The notes: generated by a model from the sequence alone, not told the origin. DNA of 64,000 nucleotides from Coleofasciculaceae cyanobacterium (GCA_036703275.1 DATNPK010000028.1:186001-250000); one strand, 5' to 3'; positions 17,356 to 26,134 are shown, counted from the stretch's first letter. Made by a program: numbers and translations.

Positions 17356-19188
17356 ATGGAGCAGTTGTTTAGTGAAAATATCTGGCTAGTTCCTTGTTAT
17401 GCACTAGTCGGGACAAGCTTAGCCTTACTTTGGTCGCCAGGAATTATCAAAAAAACTGGTTCTAGACCAGCAGGATATATTAATTTGGTTATAACCTGTG
17501 TGGCATTTGTTCATAGTGTTTTGGCTCTGCAAGAAGTTTGGCAACAGCCAGTACAAGAAATAAGATTTCCCTGGTTGACAGCAGCAGGTTTATATATATC
17601 TTTCGATGTCAAAATTTCTGCTATTACCGTAGGCGCATTAGTTTTAATTACAGGTCTAAATATTCTGGCTCAGCTATATGCCGTTGGCTATATGGAAATG
17701 GACTGGGGCTGGGGGCGATTTTATGCTTTGATGGGCTTTTTTGAAGCAGGTCTATGTGGTCTAGCTCTGTGTAATTCGCTCTTTTTCAGCTACGTATTTT
17801 TAGAACTTCTTACCTTAGCAACCTATTTAATTGTTGGCTTTTGGTTTGCCCAGCCTCTGGTAGTTACAGGGGCGAGAGATGCCTTTTGGACAAAGCGAGT
17901 AGGAGATTTATTACTATTGATTGGAATAATTGCCCTGTGGTCTTTTACAGGGACTTGGAATTATGACGATCTAGCCGAGTGGGCAAAGGTAGCTAATTTA
18001 AGTCCAGTAACGGCTAACCTACTCTGTTTGGCTTTGATTGCGGGCCCTTTGGCTAAATGTGCCCAGTTTCCCTTACAGCTGTGGCTCGATGAAGCGATGG
18101 AAGGTCCTGTTCCCGCTTCGATGCTGCGTAATTCAATTGTAGTAGCGACGGGGGCTTATGTACTGATTCAGCTACAGCCAGTACTAGCACAATCATCTAT
18201 TTCCAATTTGGTAATGGCAGTTGTCGGTTCTTTTACGGCTATTAGCGCGTCTTTAATTGCGATCGCCCAAATCGATATTAAACGAACCCTATCCTATTCC
18301 GTCAGTGCCTATATGGGTTTTGTTTTTATCGCCGTGGCGGTAGGGGCAAATCATGCAGCCTTACTTTTGATTTTGATTCATGCGATCGCTATGACTTTGT
18401 TATATATGAGTGCTGGCACAATCATTATTAGCAATATTACTCAGGATATTACAATGTTGGGCGGGATTTTTTCTCGTCGTCCCGTTAGCGGACTAGCGTT
18501 TTTAGTCGGTGCAGCTAGCTTAATTGCTGTTCCTCCTTTGAGTGGTTTTTGGGCATTACTGGAATTAGGAGATTATTTACTCACGGTGCAGCCTATATTG
18601 CTGGGAGTTTTGGTACTGGTGGATGGGTTAACTGCTTTTAACTTAATGCGAGTATTTAGCTTGGTTTATGGCGGCAAGCCTCAGGAGATGACTAAACGTT
18701 GCCCTGAAGTTTTGTGGGCGATGATTTTGCCCATGACGGTTTTAGCTGGGTTTACGCTCCATTTTCCTTTGATCTTGCAGCAGTTTAATTTATTACCAAC
18801 CTGGGCTAATTTAGATAAAAACGTGGCTTTGCTGTTAATTGGTTCAAGTCTTACTGGTCTTAGCTTGGCTGCATTTTTATACCTTAGAGAAAGTAAGATT
18901 AAACCAGGGGAATTAGTGCCGTCATTCCTGCAAAAAACTTTAGCCAACGATCTTTATATTCAAGACATATATCGTTGGACAATTGTGAGCTTAATTGAGA
19001 TTACATCAAAAGTTGTTGCCTGGTGCGATCGCTATATTGTTGACGGTGCAGTTAACCTAGTTGGTTTTGGAACTTTATTTAGCGGACAGGCTTTGAAGTA
19101 TAGCAATTCAGGTCAATCACAATTTTATCTTCTCTCCATTGTGCTGGGAACAATCTTGCTCGGCTTAATGTTTGGATTAACACTTTAA
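17356..19188 (+). CDS. ndhF: NAD(P)H dehydrogenase-1 subunit NdhF, CO2-uptake type
   Basis: The 610-residue protein is an antiporter-like NDH-1 subunit with about 15 membrane helices. It shows the NdhF core motifs VGDLLLLIGIIALW, AKCAQFPLQLWLDEAMEGPVPASMLRNS and SLIAIAQIDIKRTLSYSVSAYMG. It is somewhat shorter than respiratory NdhF1. The neighbours ndhD and the CO2 hydration gene mark it as the NdhF3/NdhF4 type of the NDH-1MS complexes, which pump protons while hydrating CO2 at the thylakoid. The absence of a cupS-like gene downstream slightly favours the NdhF4 type. It is the first gene of a four-gene operon with spacings of 30, 39 and 47 bases. Confidence 0.9.
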   Translation: MEQLFSENIWLVPCYALVGTSLALLWSPGIIKKTGSRPAGYINLVITCVAFVHSVLALQEVWQQPVQEIRFPWLTAAGLYISFDVKISAITVGALVLITGLNILAQLYAVGYMEMDWGWGRFYALMGFFEAGLCGLALCNSLFFSYVFLELLTLATYLIVGFWFAQPLVVTGARDAFWTKRVGDLLLLIGIIALWSFTGTWNYDDLAEWAKVANLSPVTANLLCLALIAGPLAKCAQFPLQLWLDEAMEGPVPASMLRNSIVVATGAYVLIQLQPVLAQSSISNLVMAVVGSFTAISASLIAIAQIDIKRTLSYSVSAYMGFVFIAVAVGANHAALLLILIHAIAMTLLYMSAGTIIISNITQDITMLGGIFSRRPVSGLAFLVGAASLIAVPPLSGFWALLELGDYLLTVQPILLGVLVLVDGLTAFNLMRVFSLVYGGKPQEMTKRCPEVLWAMILPMTVLAGFTLHFPLILQQFNLLPTWANLDKNVALLLIGSSLTGLSLAAFLYLRESKIKPGELVPSFLQKTLANDLYIQDIYRWTIVSLIEITSKVVAWCDRYIVDGAVNLVGFGTLFSGQALKYSNSGQSQFYLLSIVLGTILLGLMFGLTL

Positions 19189-19218
19189 CACTCTAAAATT
19201 AGGAATTTTTGTTACAAA

Positions 19219-19938
19219 ATGAAACACGATTTATCGCTTAATAGAAGAAAATTATTACAATACGGAGCGATCGCTCTAGGAACAACAGTTGCCGTTAATG
19301 GTTTAACAGCTAATTTAACTCATGCCGAATCTACCGATATTAATTCTCAGACTAGCAACGAAAATATTACTCCAGATGAAGCTTTAAATTTACTAATGGA
19401 GGGTAATAAAAGATTTGTTAATAATCAAAGTCAATATCCCAATCAAGATTTTGAACACATAGCAGAAGTTGCCAAAGAACAATTTCCCTTTGCTTCGATT
19501 CTCGCCTGTGCTGATTCCCGTCTTCCTGTAGAAATCATTTTCGACCAGGGATTTGGAGATACTTTTGTGGTTCGCGATGCGGGAAATATCGCCACCCCCG
19601 AAGAAATTGGCAGCCTGGAATTTGGCAGTGCTGTGTTAGGTAGCAAGTTAATTTTAGTACTTGGTCATGAAGAATGTGGTGCTGTTAAAGCAACTATTGC
19701 AGGTAAACCAGTCCCAGGAAGTATTGGGAGTATTTTAGCAGCAATTAAACCAGCTATTAAAGAAGGAGATAAAACCTCCAAAAGCTATCTGATAGATACT
19801 GTTAAACGTAACGTTTTGCTCCAAATTGATCGATTAAACTCATCTCCAGTAATCTCTCAACTAATTAGCGAAAATCAATTAAAAATTGTCGGTGGTTATT
19901 TCGATTTAAACACAGCAGAAGTCCAGTTAATTACTTAA
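19219..19938 (+). CDS. Exported beta-carbonic anhydrase (EcaB-like)
   Basis: The 239-residue protein begins with a Tat-type signal: twin arginines in LNRRKLLQYG, a hydrophobic stretch, and a probable cleavage near THAES (about residue 35). The mature part is a beta-class carbonic anhydrase. Zinc ligands are visible as Cys and Asp in ILACADSRLP and His-x2-Cys in GHEECGAVKA, with RDAGNIATPEEIGSLE between. The enzyme interconverts CO2 and bicarbonate, here in the periplasm or thylakoid lumen. It lies inside the NDH-1 CO2-uptake operon between ndhF and ndhD with short gaps, so co-transcription is likely. This supports a direct role in CO2 uptake. It resembles Synechocystis EcaB, but orthology is not proven. 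Confidence 0.9.
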   Translation: MKHDLSLNRRKLLQYGAIALGTTVAVNGLTANLTHAESTDINSQTSNENITPDEALNLLMEGNKRFVNNQSQYPNQDFEHIAEVAKEQFPFASILACADSRLPVEIIFDQGFGDTFVVRDAGNIATPEEIGSLEFGSAVLGSKLILVLGHEECGAVKATIAGKPVPGSIGSILAAIKPAIKEGDKTSKSYLIDTVKRNVLLQIDRLNSSPVISQLISENQLKIVGGYFDLNTAEVQLIT

Positions 19939-19977
19939 ACCAGTAACTAGTTAGTTAATTTATTTCCCTACTTTCTC

Positions 19978-21495
19978 ATGCTTAGTTTTTTAGTTTGGCT
20001 ACCTATTGTAGGGGTATTAATTATTGCTTGTTTACCAAATAAAAATTCACAAATAATACGGATAACAAGTTTAGTAATTAGTACCATTAGTTTTTTGCTT
20101 TCTTTATTATTAATCTCCCGCTATGACTTTCAACTTCAAGGTTTACAATTAACTGAATTTTTACCTTGGATTGAAGTCTTAGGGCTTAATTATAATTTGG
20201 GGGTTGATGGCTTATCTTTACCTTTAATTGTCCTCAATAATTTACTTATTTGTCTGGCAATTTATAACGGTGACTCACCTCAAGAAGAAAATAGCCTTTT
20301 TGCTAGACCTAAACTTTTTTACGGTCTAATTCTAATTTTGGCAGGTTGCATCAATGGTGCATTACTCGCACAAAACCTACTTTTGTTCTTCATTTTTTAC
20401 GAAATAAAATTAATTCCCGTTTATCTGTTAATCAATATTTGGGGAGGAAAAAATCGTGGTTATGCAGCTACTAAGTATTTACTTTATACGGCATTTTCAG
20501 GTATTTTTGTCCTAGCTGCTTTCTTGGGAATTGTCTTTTTGACAAATAGTAGTTTTGATTATGAAATGGTACAGACTCAGATCTTACCTTTTGGCAAACA
20601 ACTAATTTTGTTAATCACTTTAATTATTGGCTTTGCTATCAAAACCCCTCTTGTTCCTCTACATACTTGGTTGCCCGATGCCTATACAGAATCACCGACA
20701 TCTGTATCAATGATTTTAGGCGGTATACTTTCAAAATTAGGAACTTATGGGTTAATTCGCTTTGGTTTAGGGTTATTTCCTCAATTATGGAATAATGTTG
20801 CAGTTTGGTTGGCGGCGATCGCTACAGTTAGTGCTTTGTATGCCTCGTTTGTGGCTATTTCCCAAACTGACCTCAAAAAAATGGTGGCATATAGTTCCAT
20901 TGCTCATATTGCTTTTGTCGTGTTAGCTACAGCAGCGGGGACTTCGATTGCCATTTCGGGGGCAATTTGCCAAATGTTTGCGCACGGGTTGATCGTGGCA
21001 CTATTATTTTACTTAGTCGGAATAGTAGAAACCAAAACTGGCAGTCGAGATCTTAATGTTCTTACTGGTTTGATGAATCCCCAACGGGGTTTACCCCTCA
21101 TTGGCGGTTTAACTATTCTGGCGGTAATGGCAAGTGCAGGGATACCTGGCATGGTCGGGTTTATCGGTGAATATATCTCTTTTCAGGGCAGCTTTACCGT
21201 ATTTCCAACTTTGACTATACTTTGCCTGATTGCTACAGGTCTGACTTCAGTTTACTTTGTCATTCTGCTTAATAAAACTTTCTTCGGCAAAATTGACTGT
21301 CGGCAAACCCCTAATGTTTATCCTCAAGTAAAGTTAGCTGAACGTATGCCCGCATTTGTTCTAGCTATGCTAATTGTCATCTTGGGTTTACAACCAGCAT
21401 GGTTAACTAACCTCACTGAATTTAGCGTTATTGCCAGTCATCCGACTACTGCAACTACTGTGGCTCAAAAAGAGATCTTAACAATTAACCATTAA
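19978..21495 (+). CDS. ndhD: NAD(P)H dehydrogenase-1 subunit NdhD, CO2-uptake type
   Basis: This 505-residue membrane protein has the NdhD/NuoM pattern: LGLNYNLGVDGLSLPLIVLNN, the key Glu in LFFIFYEIKLIPVYLLINIWGG, PLVPLHTWLPDAYTESPTSVSMILGG, and QTDLKKMVAYSSIAHI. These residues line the proton channel of antiporter-like subunits. Together with the adjacent CO2 hydration protein it should form the distal arm of NDH-1MS, the CO2-uptake form. It is separated by 39 bases from the carbonic anhydrase gene. The ATG at 19978 gives a first helix of normal length. NdhD3 and NdhD4 cannot be told apart by eye. Confidence 0.9.
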   Translation: MLSFLVWLPIVGVLIIACLPNKNSQIIRITSLVISTISFLLSLLLISRYDFQLQGLQLTEFLPWIEVLGLNYNLGVDGLSLPLIVLNNLLICLAIYNGDSPQEENSLFARPKLFYGLILILAGCINGALLAQNLLLFFIFYEIKLIPVYLLINIWGGKNRGYAATKYLLYTAFSGIFVLAAFLGIVFLTNSSFDYEMVQTQILPFGKQLILLITLIIGFAIKTPLVPLHTWLPDAYTESPTSVSMILGGILSKLGTYGLIRFGLGLFPQLWNNVAVWLAAIATVSALYASFVAISQTDLKKMVAYSSIAHIAFVVLATAAGTSIAISGAICQMFAHGLIVALLFYLVGIVETKTGSRDLNVLTGLMNPQRGLPLIGGLTILAVMASAGIPGMVGFIGEYISFQGSFTVFPTLTILCLIATGLTSVYFVILLNKTFFGKIDCRQTPNVYPQVKLAERMPAFVLAMLIVILGLQPAWLTNLTEFSVIASHPTTATTVAQKEILTINH

Positions 21496-21510
21496 TAACT
21501 GTAACAGTAC

Positions 21511-21530
21511 GGGTGAACGGCCGTTCGCCC
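21511..21530. repeat. Dispersed palindrome GGGTGAACGGCCGTTCGCCC
   Basis: Twenty bases form a near-perfect inverted repeat (nine of ten pairs) in the 47-bp gap between ndhD and the CO2 hydration gene. Related palindromes rich in GGGGCG/CGCCCC occur at 30793 and 58205. It may be a small mobile palindrome, and as an mRNA hairpin it could adjust the ratio of the two gene products. Confidence 0.6.
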
Positions 21531-21542
21531 CTAACAATTAAA

Positions 21543-22826
21543 ATGATCCAATCTAAAACTAAACTTTTACCTTCCAATCATCAATTTGCCGATGTAATTC
21601 ATCGCTTAGAGGCGGGAGGATCGATGCTACCTGATACCCCCGAAAACTTGATGCAGATCATTGGTATTTATAAAGCTTATGCTATCCCCATGGATTTTTA
21701 TTGGCGCGATCTACTTTATATTGCCGAACGAGTATTTCTCAATCCTTTACCCTGGTTTAAATACTTTTTGCCCCAAGAATATTTAGATTTACCCAATCAC
21801 TATGCAGGAAAAGACGCTGACCTTCAAGTGTGGCGCGGTAAAGCATCAGCCCATCCAGAACTTTTAGAGTTTATGGCTAAAGGGGAAACGGGAAAAATGC
21901 CCAAATTATTACATCACCTCAACCACGATCGCATCAATATGGAATTTGCCGAGGCTTGTATGCGGGCGATGTTTTGGCATCAGGATCTTAATCCTAAATT
22001 CAACGAATATTTAGATAGTGAGGAATATCAAGCCAATGCGGATCGGGCAATCAAAGCCTATTTTAAAAACAACCCCGCAATGTTGGGAATGTATAAATTA
22101 TTCCCCGATATGTTTTTAGAACAGGTGCGACAGCTTTCTTACTATTCTAATTTAGGACTATTTTGGGAGGTGATGTGTCCCGTATTTTTAGAAATGTCCG
22201 ATATTTATGATGAGGGTGGATTTAAAGATGTCCCCGAAGCAATGAACTTCTTGGTTAACGGAATCTTTGCGGTGGCAGGTAGACCAATTTACCATCATGT
22301 ATACATTGGTGATGAATGCTATGAAATTATCCCCAAATCCCAAGGCTTTACCTGGCTATATGAAGCTGCTTTACCCTATGTAGAGGCTGTCTTTTATCGG
22401 ACTTCTCCGTTTCGTGGCACTAAATCTTATAACGCTCAAGCCAAACAAGTACCAGATAATCAGCCAGACTTTCACTATGGGATTCTCTATGCCGATGTCT
22501 TACCTGTGGGGATGGCAGGGATTCCTCCTACGCTGCTGATGGATGACATGTGGCATTTTCTACCAGATTATCTGGTGGACTACTACAAACAACACTGTCG
22601 TGGGGAAGACGATATGCTGGTACAGTTAGGAATTACTTTTCAGCGCTCAATGTACAACGTTACTTCGGCAGTAATTCAAGCCTTGCGCCAAGCTTTACTG
22701 TATCCATTAGATGATGAGAATCCCGAACATTTGCAAAAAAATCGGGCGTTTTTTACGGCTCAAATGGATCGTTTTTTGCGTAATGAAGCTCGTTTGCAAG
22801 ATATTCAAAGTTCTGATTATCGTTGA
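21543..22826 (+). CDS. cupB: CO2 hydration protein of NDH-1MS (CupA/CupB, ChpX/Y)
   Basis: The 427-residue soluble protein matches the cyanobacterial CO2 hydration family. It contains ADVIHRLEAGGSMLPDTPENLMQI, AIPMDFYWRDLLYIAE, KMPKLLHHLNHDRINMEFAE and GMAGIPPTLLMDDMWHFLPDY. His and Asp residues in these blocks are candidates for the zinc site that converts CO2 to bicarbonate when docked on NdhF/NdhD. I favour the CupB (ChpX) form because the opening blocks look closer to it and no cupS gene follows, but CupA is possible. I start at the ATG at 21543 because the upstream in-frame GTG lies in the palindromic repeat. It is the last gene of the operon. Confidence 0.85.
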   Translation: MIQSKTKLLPSNHQFADVIHRLEAGGSMLPDTPENLMQIIGIYKAYAIPMDFYWRDLLYIAERVFLNPLPWFKYFLPQEYLDLPNHYAGKDADLQVWRGKASAHPELLEFMAKGETGKMPKLLHHLNHDRINMEFAEACMRAMFWHQDLNPKFNEYLDSEEYQANADRAIKAYFKNNPAMLGMYKLFPDMFLEQVRQLSYYSNLGLFWEVMCPVFLEMSDIYDEGGFKDVPEAMNFLVNGIFAVAGRPIYHHVYIGDECYEIIPKSQGFTWLYEAALPYVEAVFYRTSPFRGTKSYNAQAKQVPDNQPDFHYGILYADVLPVGMAGIPPTLLMDDMWHFLPDYLVDYYKQHCRGEDDMLVQLGITFQRSMYNVTSAVIQALRQALLYPLDDENPEHLQKNRAFFTAQMDRFLRNEARLQDIQSSDYR

Positions 22827-22869
22827 GATAATTATGAAAGATTCTTCAGCTCATTACAATGTTTTAAAT

Positions 22870-23190
22870 TTAGCCAATTATTGAGAGTATATTTCTAGCT
22901 ACGTTATGGTCACGTCTTAGATTGCAGCTACACTTGCATTTATGAGTTCTCGTGCTAAGTGTTTTGGTTACCTTCGTTCCACACTCAGAACAATTGACTG
23001 AGGTGTACTGAGGAGCAACCGCAATAGTTATCTTCCCAAACTTAGCAACGAAATACTCCAGCCAGACTCTAAATTGATACCATCCAGTGTCGGTTATAAA
23101 CTTGGCAAGGTTATGGTTTTTAACCATGTTAGCAATTCTTAAGTCTTCATAAGCTACTACAAAGAAGAACACGAAAGCTAGATTTGCAAG
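22870..23190 (-). pseudogene. IS200/IS605-type TnpB, C-terminal remnant
   Basis: About 100 residues of the end of a TnpB (OrfB) remain: FVVAYEDLRIANMVKNHNLAK, GWYQFRVWLEYFVAKFGK, then the zinc-ribbon cysteines in NCSECG and CKCSC. The last RuvC-like Asp is in RRDHNVARNIL. The N-terminal three quarters are missing. The open frame continues by chance into the last codons of queF, so the ATG inside queF is not a true start. TnpB is an RNA-guided nuclease in transposons; this relic lacks two of the three catalytic acids. Confidence 0.85.
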
Positions 23191-23209
23191 CCGTGTCAAC
23201 AAAACAAAT

Positions 23210-23614
23210 CTATGATTTTTGGTGATGTACTTCAATTACTGTATGAACATTACCTCTAGGGGTAAAGTCTCCTTTTACAGTAGCGAATAAGGGATCGCAA
23301 GCGGCTACAAAATCGTCGAGGATTTGATTTACTACTTCTTCGTGAGGAATATAGCGATCGCGATAGCTGTTAATATATAGCTTCAAACCTTTTAGTTCTA
23401 CTACTGTTCGATCGGGAGAATAGGTGATATAAATCGTGGCAAAGTCAGGATAGCCAGAAAAAGGACATTTACAGGTAAATTCTGGCAAAGTGATACTAAC
23501 GTCATATTTGCGTCCAATTCTGGGGTTGGGAAAAGTGATCAATTCGCCTTCAGCGATCGCTCTTTCGCCGTATTTCAGTTCATCGGTTGTGGGTGATTGG
23601 GGAGTTGTAGTCAT
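23210..23614 (-). CDS. queF: NADPH-dependent 7-cyano-7-deazaguanine reductase (preQ1 synthase)
   Basis: The 134-residue protein is a short-type (YkvM-like) QueF. It reduces the nitrile preQ0 to preQ1 with NADPH in queuosine tRNA modification in the cytoplasm. The catalytic Cys is in FTCKCPFSGYPDFATI, and the family segment LKGLKLYINSYRDRYIPHEEVVNQI is complete. The protein ends at HTVIEVHHQKS, the normal end, so the tnpB remnant that touches its 3' end has not truncated it by more than a residue or two. It is transcribed leftward with the S4-domain gene lying upstream. Confidence 0.92.
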   Translation of the reverse strand: MTTTPQSPTTDELKYGERAIAEGELITFPNPRIGRKYDVSITLPEFTCKCPFSGYPDFATIYITYSPDRTVVELKGLKLYINSYRDRYIPHEEVVNQILDDFVAACDPLFATVKGDFTPRGNVHTVIEVHHQKS

Positions 23615-23666
23615 CAGTTTAGCTGGGTAATGTTATGGTGTTTGATGGTATTTGGAGTTTAATTAT

Positions 23667-24446
23667 TTATTTATATCGCACTAAATTAACTCGATAGCGT
23701 TGTTTCTTAGTTACAGATACCTCGCCAATTTCTAATCTACCTTTACCCCTCACTGCAATTAGATCTCCTTCTTTAACGTTATAGCTAGACTGGGTTATTT
23801 CCTTCCAGTTGACTCGAACGTCTTTACCAGTGATGGCATCTGCCATTTTACTACGAGACATACCAAATCCAGCCGAGGCGATCGCATCTAGGCGCATCGA
23901 GGCTTCTACTGTAGTCATCTCTTTCTTTGTTGGTGGACGAATTTTTAATTCGCTAAATTCGATCTGCTGAGTCTTAACCGCAACCGAACGTACTTGTGTT
24001 AAGGAAGAAGTTAAAAACTCTACCATCTCTGGAACAACTATTGCCTGTGCGCCTCTTTCCCCTAAAACAATAATATCTCCTACCTTGTCTCGGGTAATAC
24101 CTGTACCCAAAATCGAACCCAGAAAATCTCGATGAGTAGCAGGATCGAAAAGAAAGTTACCTGCGATATCTAAAGCAGCTAACTCAACTTGTGACTCATC
24201 TAGAGGAATATCAGGACGAGATAATGCTACTCGCTGTCTTTCGGCTTGGGGATAGCCACCCCAGGGTAAAGCCGTAATTTCGGTTAAATTCTCAAAGATT
24301 GTTTCTACCTCTGCAAGTACGGGAGGAGAAAGAAAATCAGTAAGGACTATTTCCCAGTTTTTGATTGCTTGTTCAGCTTTGTCGATAACGCGAACAATTT
24401 CTTCTTTGTTTTCTACACGCTTTAATATGTCTTCTCTCGGCAGCAT
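23667..24446 (-). CDS. Photosystem II S4-domain protein (YlmH-like)
   Basis: The 259-residue protein has an N-terminal YlmH-like part (about 1-170, with LPWGGYPQAERQRVALSRP and DFLGSILGTGITRDKVGDI). An S4 RNA-binding domain follows at about 180-250 (RLDAIASAGFGMSRSKMADAI, VRVNWKEITQSS, VKEGDLIAVRGKGRLEIGEV). Cyanobacterial members are annotated as photosystem II S4-domain proteins; the fold implies RNA binding, probably with a role in translation or ribosome function. It lies 53 bp upstream of queF on the same strand, so the two may be co-transcribed. Both are RNA-related. Confidence 0.88.
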   Translation of the reverse strand: MLPREDILKRVENKEEIVRVIDKAEQAIKNWEIVLTDFLSPPVLAEVETIFENLTEITALPWGGYPQAERQRVALSRPDIPLDESQVELAALDIAGNFLFDPATHRDFLGSILGTGITRDKVGDIIVLGERGAQAIVVPEMVEFLTSSLTQVRSVAVKTQQIEFSELKIRPPTKKEMTTVEASMRLDAIASAGFGMSRSKMADAITGKDVRVNWKEITQSSYNVKEGDLIAVRGKGRLEIGEVSVTKKQRYRVNLVRYK

Positions 24447-24621
24447 TTAGTTCTGATTCGTCTTTATTTACCGATTATTTTACCGAAATATACCTGTTCT
24501 TGATTTTGATCTTAGTAGTATTAGAACATTTTTGGCATTGCATTGTTGCATTACTACTGAACGATGTATAAAGCGGTAGTACCGAAGTTAACTAAAAGCT
24601 GCGACAAGAGAATCCTCAAAT

Positions 24622-24855
24622 CTATTTTTGAGTCAGATTATTGCTGGCGTAGGTATCTAAAGCAAAAGCAGGAATGCGCTCGCCATAGTCTGTATCTCTT
24701 CCCGTGAATGATTTAGCCAACAATTCAAATGATTCTGATTTAAGATTGCGTTCATGGATAGGCTTAGATTGTTCTCCCAGAAAATAAGCTTGAGTTCCAA
24801 TTACCGCTGCTGCTGTCCAGCCAATTAAGAATACTGCAATTAATAAAGTAGTCAT
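24622..24855 (-). CDS. Small single-pass membrane protein, 77 aa
   Basis: The protein starts with one hydrophobic helix (about residues 3-27, LLIAVFLIGWTAAAVIGTQAYF). A conserved-looking polar tail follows with GEQSKPIHERN and FTGRDTDYGERIPAFALDTY. I believe relatives exist in other cyanobacteria but cannot name the family with confidence; small thylakoid proteins such as Psb35 have a comparable layout. An apparent HLR1 element lies 43 bases upstream, which would place the gene under RpaB, the regulator of photosystem and high-light genes. That makes a role at the photosynthetic membrane plausible. The ATG start has a weak ribosome site. Confidence 0.7.
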   Translation of the reverse strand: MTTLLIAVFLIGWTAAAVIGTQAYFLGEQSKPIHERNLKSESFELLAKSFTGRDTDYGERIPAFALDTYASNNLTQK

Positions 24856-24897
24856 CGTTAATACTCCGTTTTGCTTTGTTAAGTTATTTATCTTTAT

Positions 24898-24914
24898 CTG
24901 TAAATAAATGTAAC
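24898..24914 (-). promoter_or_regulatory. Apparent HLR1 (RpaB-binding) site
   Basis: On the minus strand the sequence reads GTTACATTTATTTACAG. This fits the HLR1 pattern of two (G/T)TTACA(A/T)(A/T) direct repeats two bases apart, with one mismatch at the end of the second repeat. HLR1 is bound by RpaB in cyanobacteria and controls photosystem I and high-light-inducible genes. It lies about 43 bases upstream of the start of the 77-aa membrane protein. Confidence 0.55.
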
Positions 24915-25031
24915 AAAAACTTGTTTTATTTACAATAGTTTAAATTTACGGTTTTCCCGATCGCCTAGGAGTAAAAACCGAATTATTAATTTAACCTCAG
25001 TTCGGGTTAAGGCAATTTAAGGGTTATGAAA

Positions 25032-25059
25032 GCTAATCGCTAATTGCTAATCGCTAATC
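25032..25059. repeat. Short tandem heptamer repeat GCTAATC
   Basis: Four adjoining heptamers read GCTAATC, GCTAATT, GCTAATC, GCTAATC. This matches the short tandemly repeated repetitive (STRR) sequences known from cyanobacterial spacers. It lies in a 370-bp gene-free stretch (24915-25281) that otherwise shows only AT-rich DNA. Confidence 0.7.
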
Positions 25060-25281
25060 GCTTCTTAAAAATTCCAGGAAAATAACAGTTTGGCAGCGAA
25101 CGAAAATACAAGCCTTTCAGCTTATCCCGAGTTCAGGTTAATTTAGGATTTAGGGTTTTTTGACAAAAACTCAGGAGTTCTAGTTTCTCTAAGGAATTTC
25201 TAATAAATTCAACAGTAAGCGAATTTTATAGCCATTACCTGAAGGTAAAAAATCATATAGTTTGTACATTGTTTTTCATTG

Positions 25282-26055
25282 CTAACTTCTAGCCGATAGT
25301 TCGGTTAAATAAAGGCTGGTTTTATATTGCAAATAAACTAAACCTGCTCGATCGCAATACTGTTGATGCAAATTAGCTAAATCTTGAACCAATTTTTGAT
25401 GTACTTCTCCTTCTTGGGGAATATATGAAGTACTCATCGCTCTACCGACTAAAGCTTCCGCACTTAAAGCCTGTCGACTACAAAAGACTAAATGATGGAC
25501 AGGATTAAACCAAGAAGTATTTCGTAAAAATCTTTCTGTGCCATGACGCAATTTAGAAAAATTATTAGAAGCTATTTGAGTAAGTGCAGTGTACTCGCTG
25601 GTAAATGGATCTTCTCGAGCGTAATTATGCCAAACTGCTGCCAATTTACCTTGTGGCTTAAGAATACGAGCAAATTCTTTCAGGGTAGGTTCGGGATTAA
25701 ACCAGTGAAAAGCCTGGAAGCAGGTAACTAGATCGACTGAGGCATCAGGTAATTTGCTATTCTCTGCACTACCATCACGAAATTCTACTAAGGGATGAAC
25801 CTTCGCTACTCTTCTCATAGCTGCATTTGGCTCAATTGCAATAACTTTAATTCCGCGAGCGGCTAATAAACGACTCGAAATTCCCGTTCCCGCGCCAATA
25901 TCCGCAGCAATTAACCGATCGATATCTAATCCATCCACAATACGGTCAATTAACGCACCAGGATAACTAGGTCGGTACTTAGCATAATCTTCAGCACGAC
26001 TGGTAAATCGACTCAGAGGATTCATGTGATGTAATGCTAGACCGTCATCAGTCAT
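25282..26055 (-). CDS. Class I SAM-dependent methyltransferase
   Basis: The 257-residue protein has the methyltransferase motif I AADIGAGTGISSRLLA (about residues 54-69). The acidic end of strand 2 is IAIEPNAAMR, and motif II-like VDLVTCFQAFHWFNPEPTLKEFARILKPQGKLAAVWHN is typical of UbiE/Ycgj-like small-molecule methyltransferases. The substrate cannot be told. The N-terminal SRFTSRAEDYAKYRPSYP is the usual cap of this subfamily. It stands alone, with a strong hairpin terminator of the next leftward gene lying just upstream of it. Confidence 0.88.
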   Translation of the reverse strand: MTDDGLALHHMNPLSRFTSRAEDYAKYRPSYPGALIDRIVDGLDIDRLIAADIGAGTGISSRLLAARGIKVIAIEPNAAMRRVAKVHPLVEFRDGSAENSKLPDASVDLVTCFQAFHWFNPEPTLKEFARILKPQGKLAAVWHNYAREDPFTSEYTALTQIASNNFSKLRHGTERFLRNTSWFNPVHHLVFCSRQALSAEALVGRAMSTSYIPQEGEVHQKLVQDLANLHQQYCDRAGLVYLQYKTSLYLTELSARS

Positions 26056-26134
26056 GATAAATATCTGCGCTAGATTACAACAGTTTTTCTACTTAGTATT
26101 CTAGGTTCATTAGCCGACTAAGAACAATTAATCT

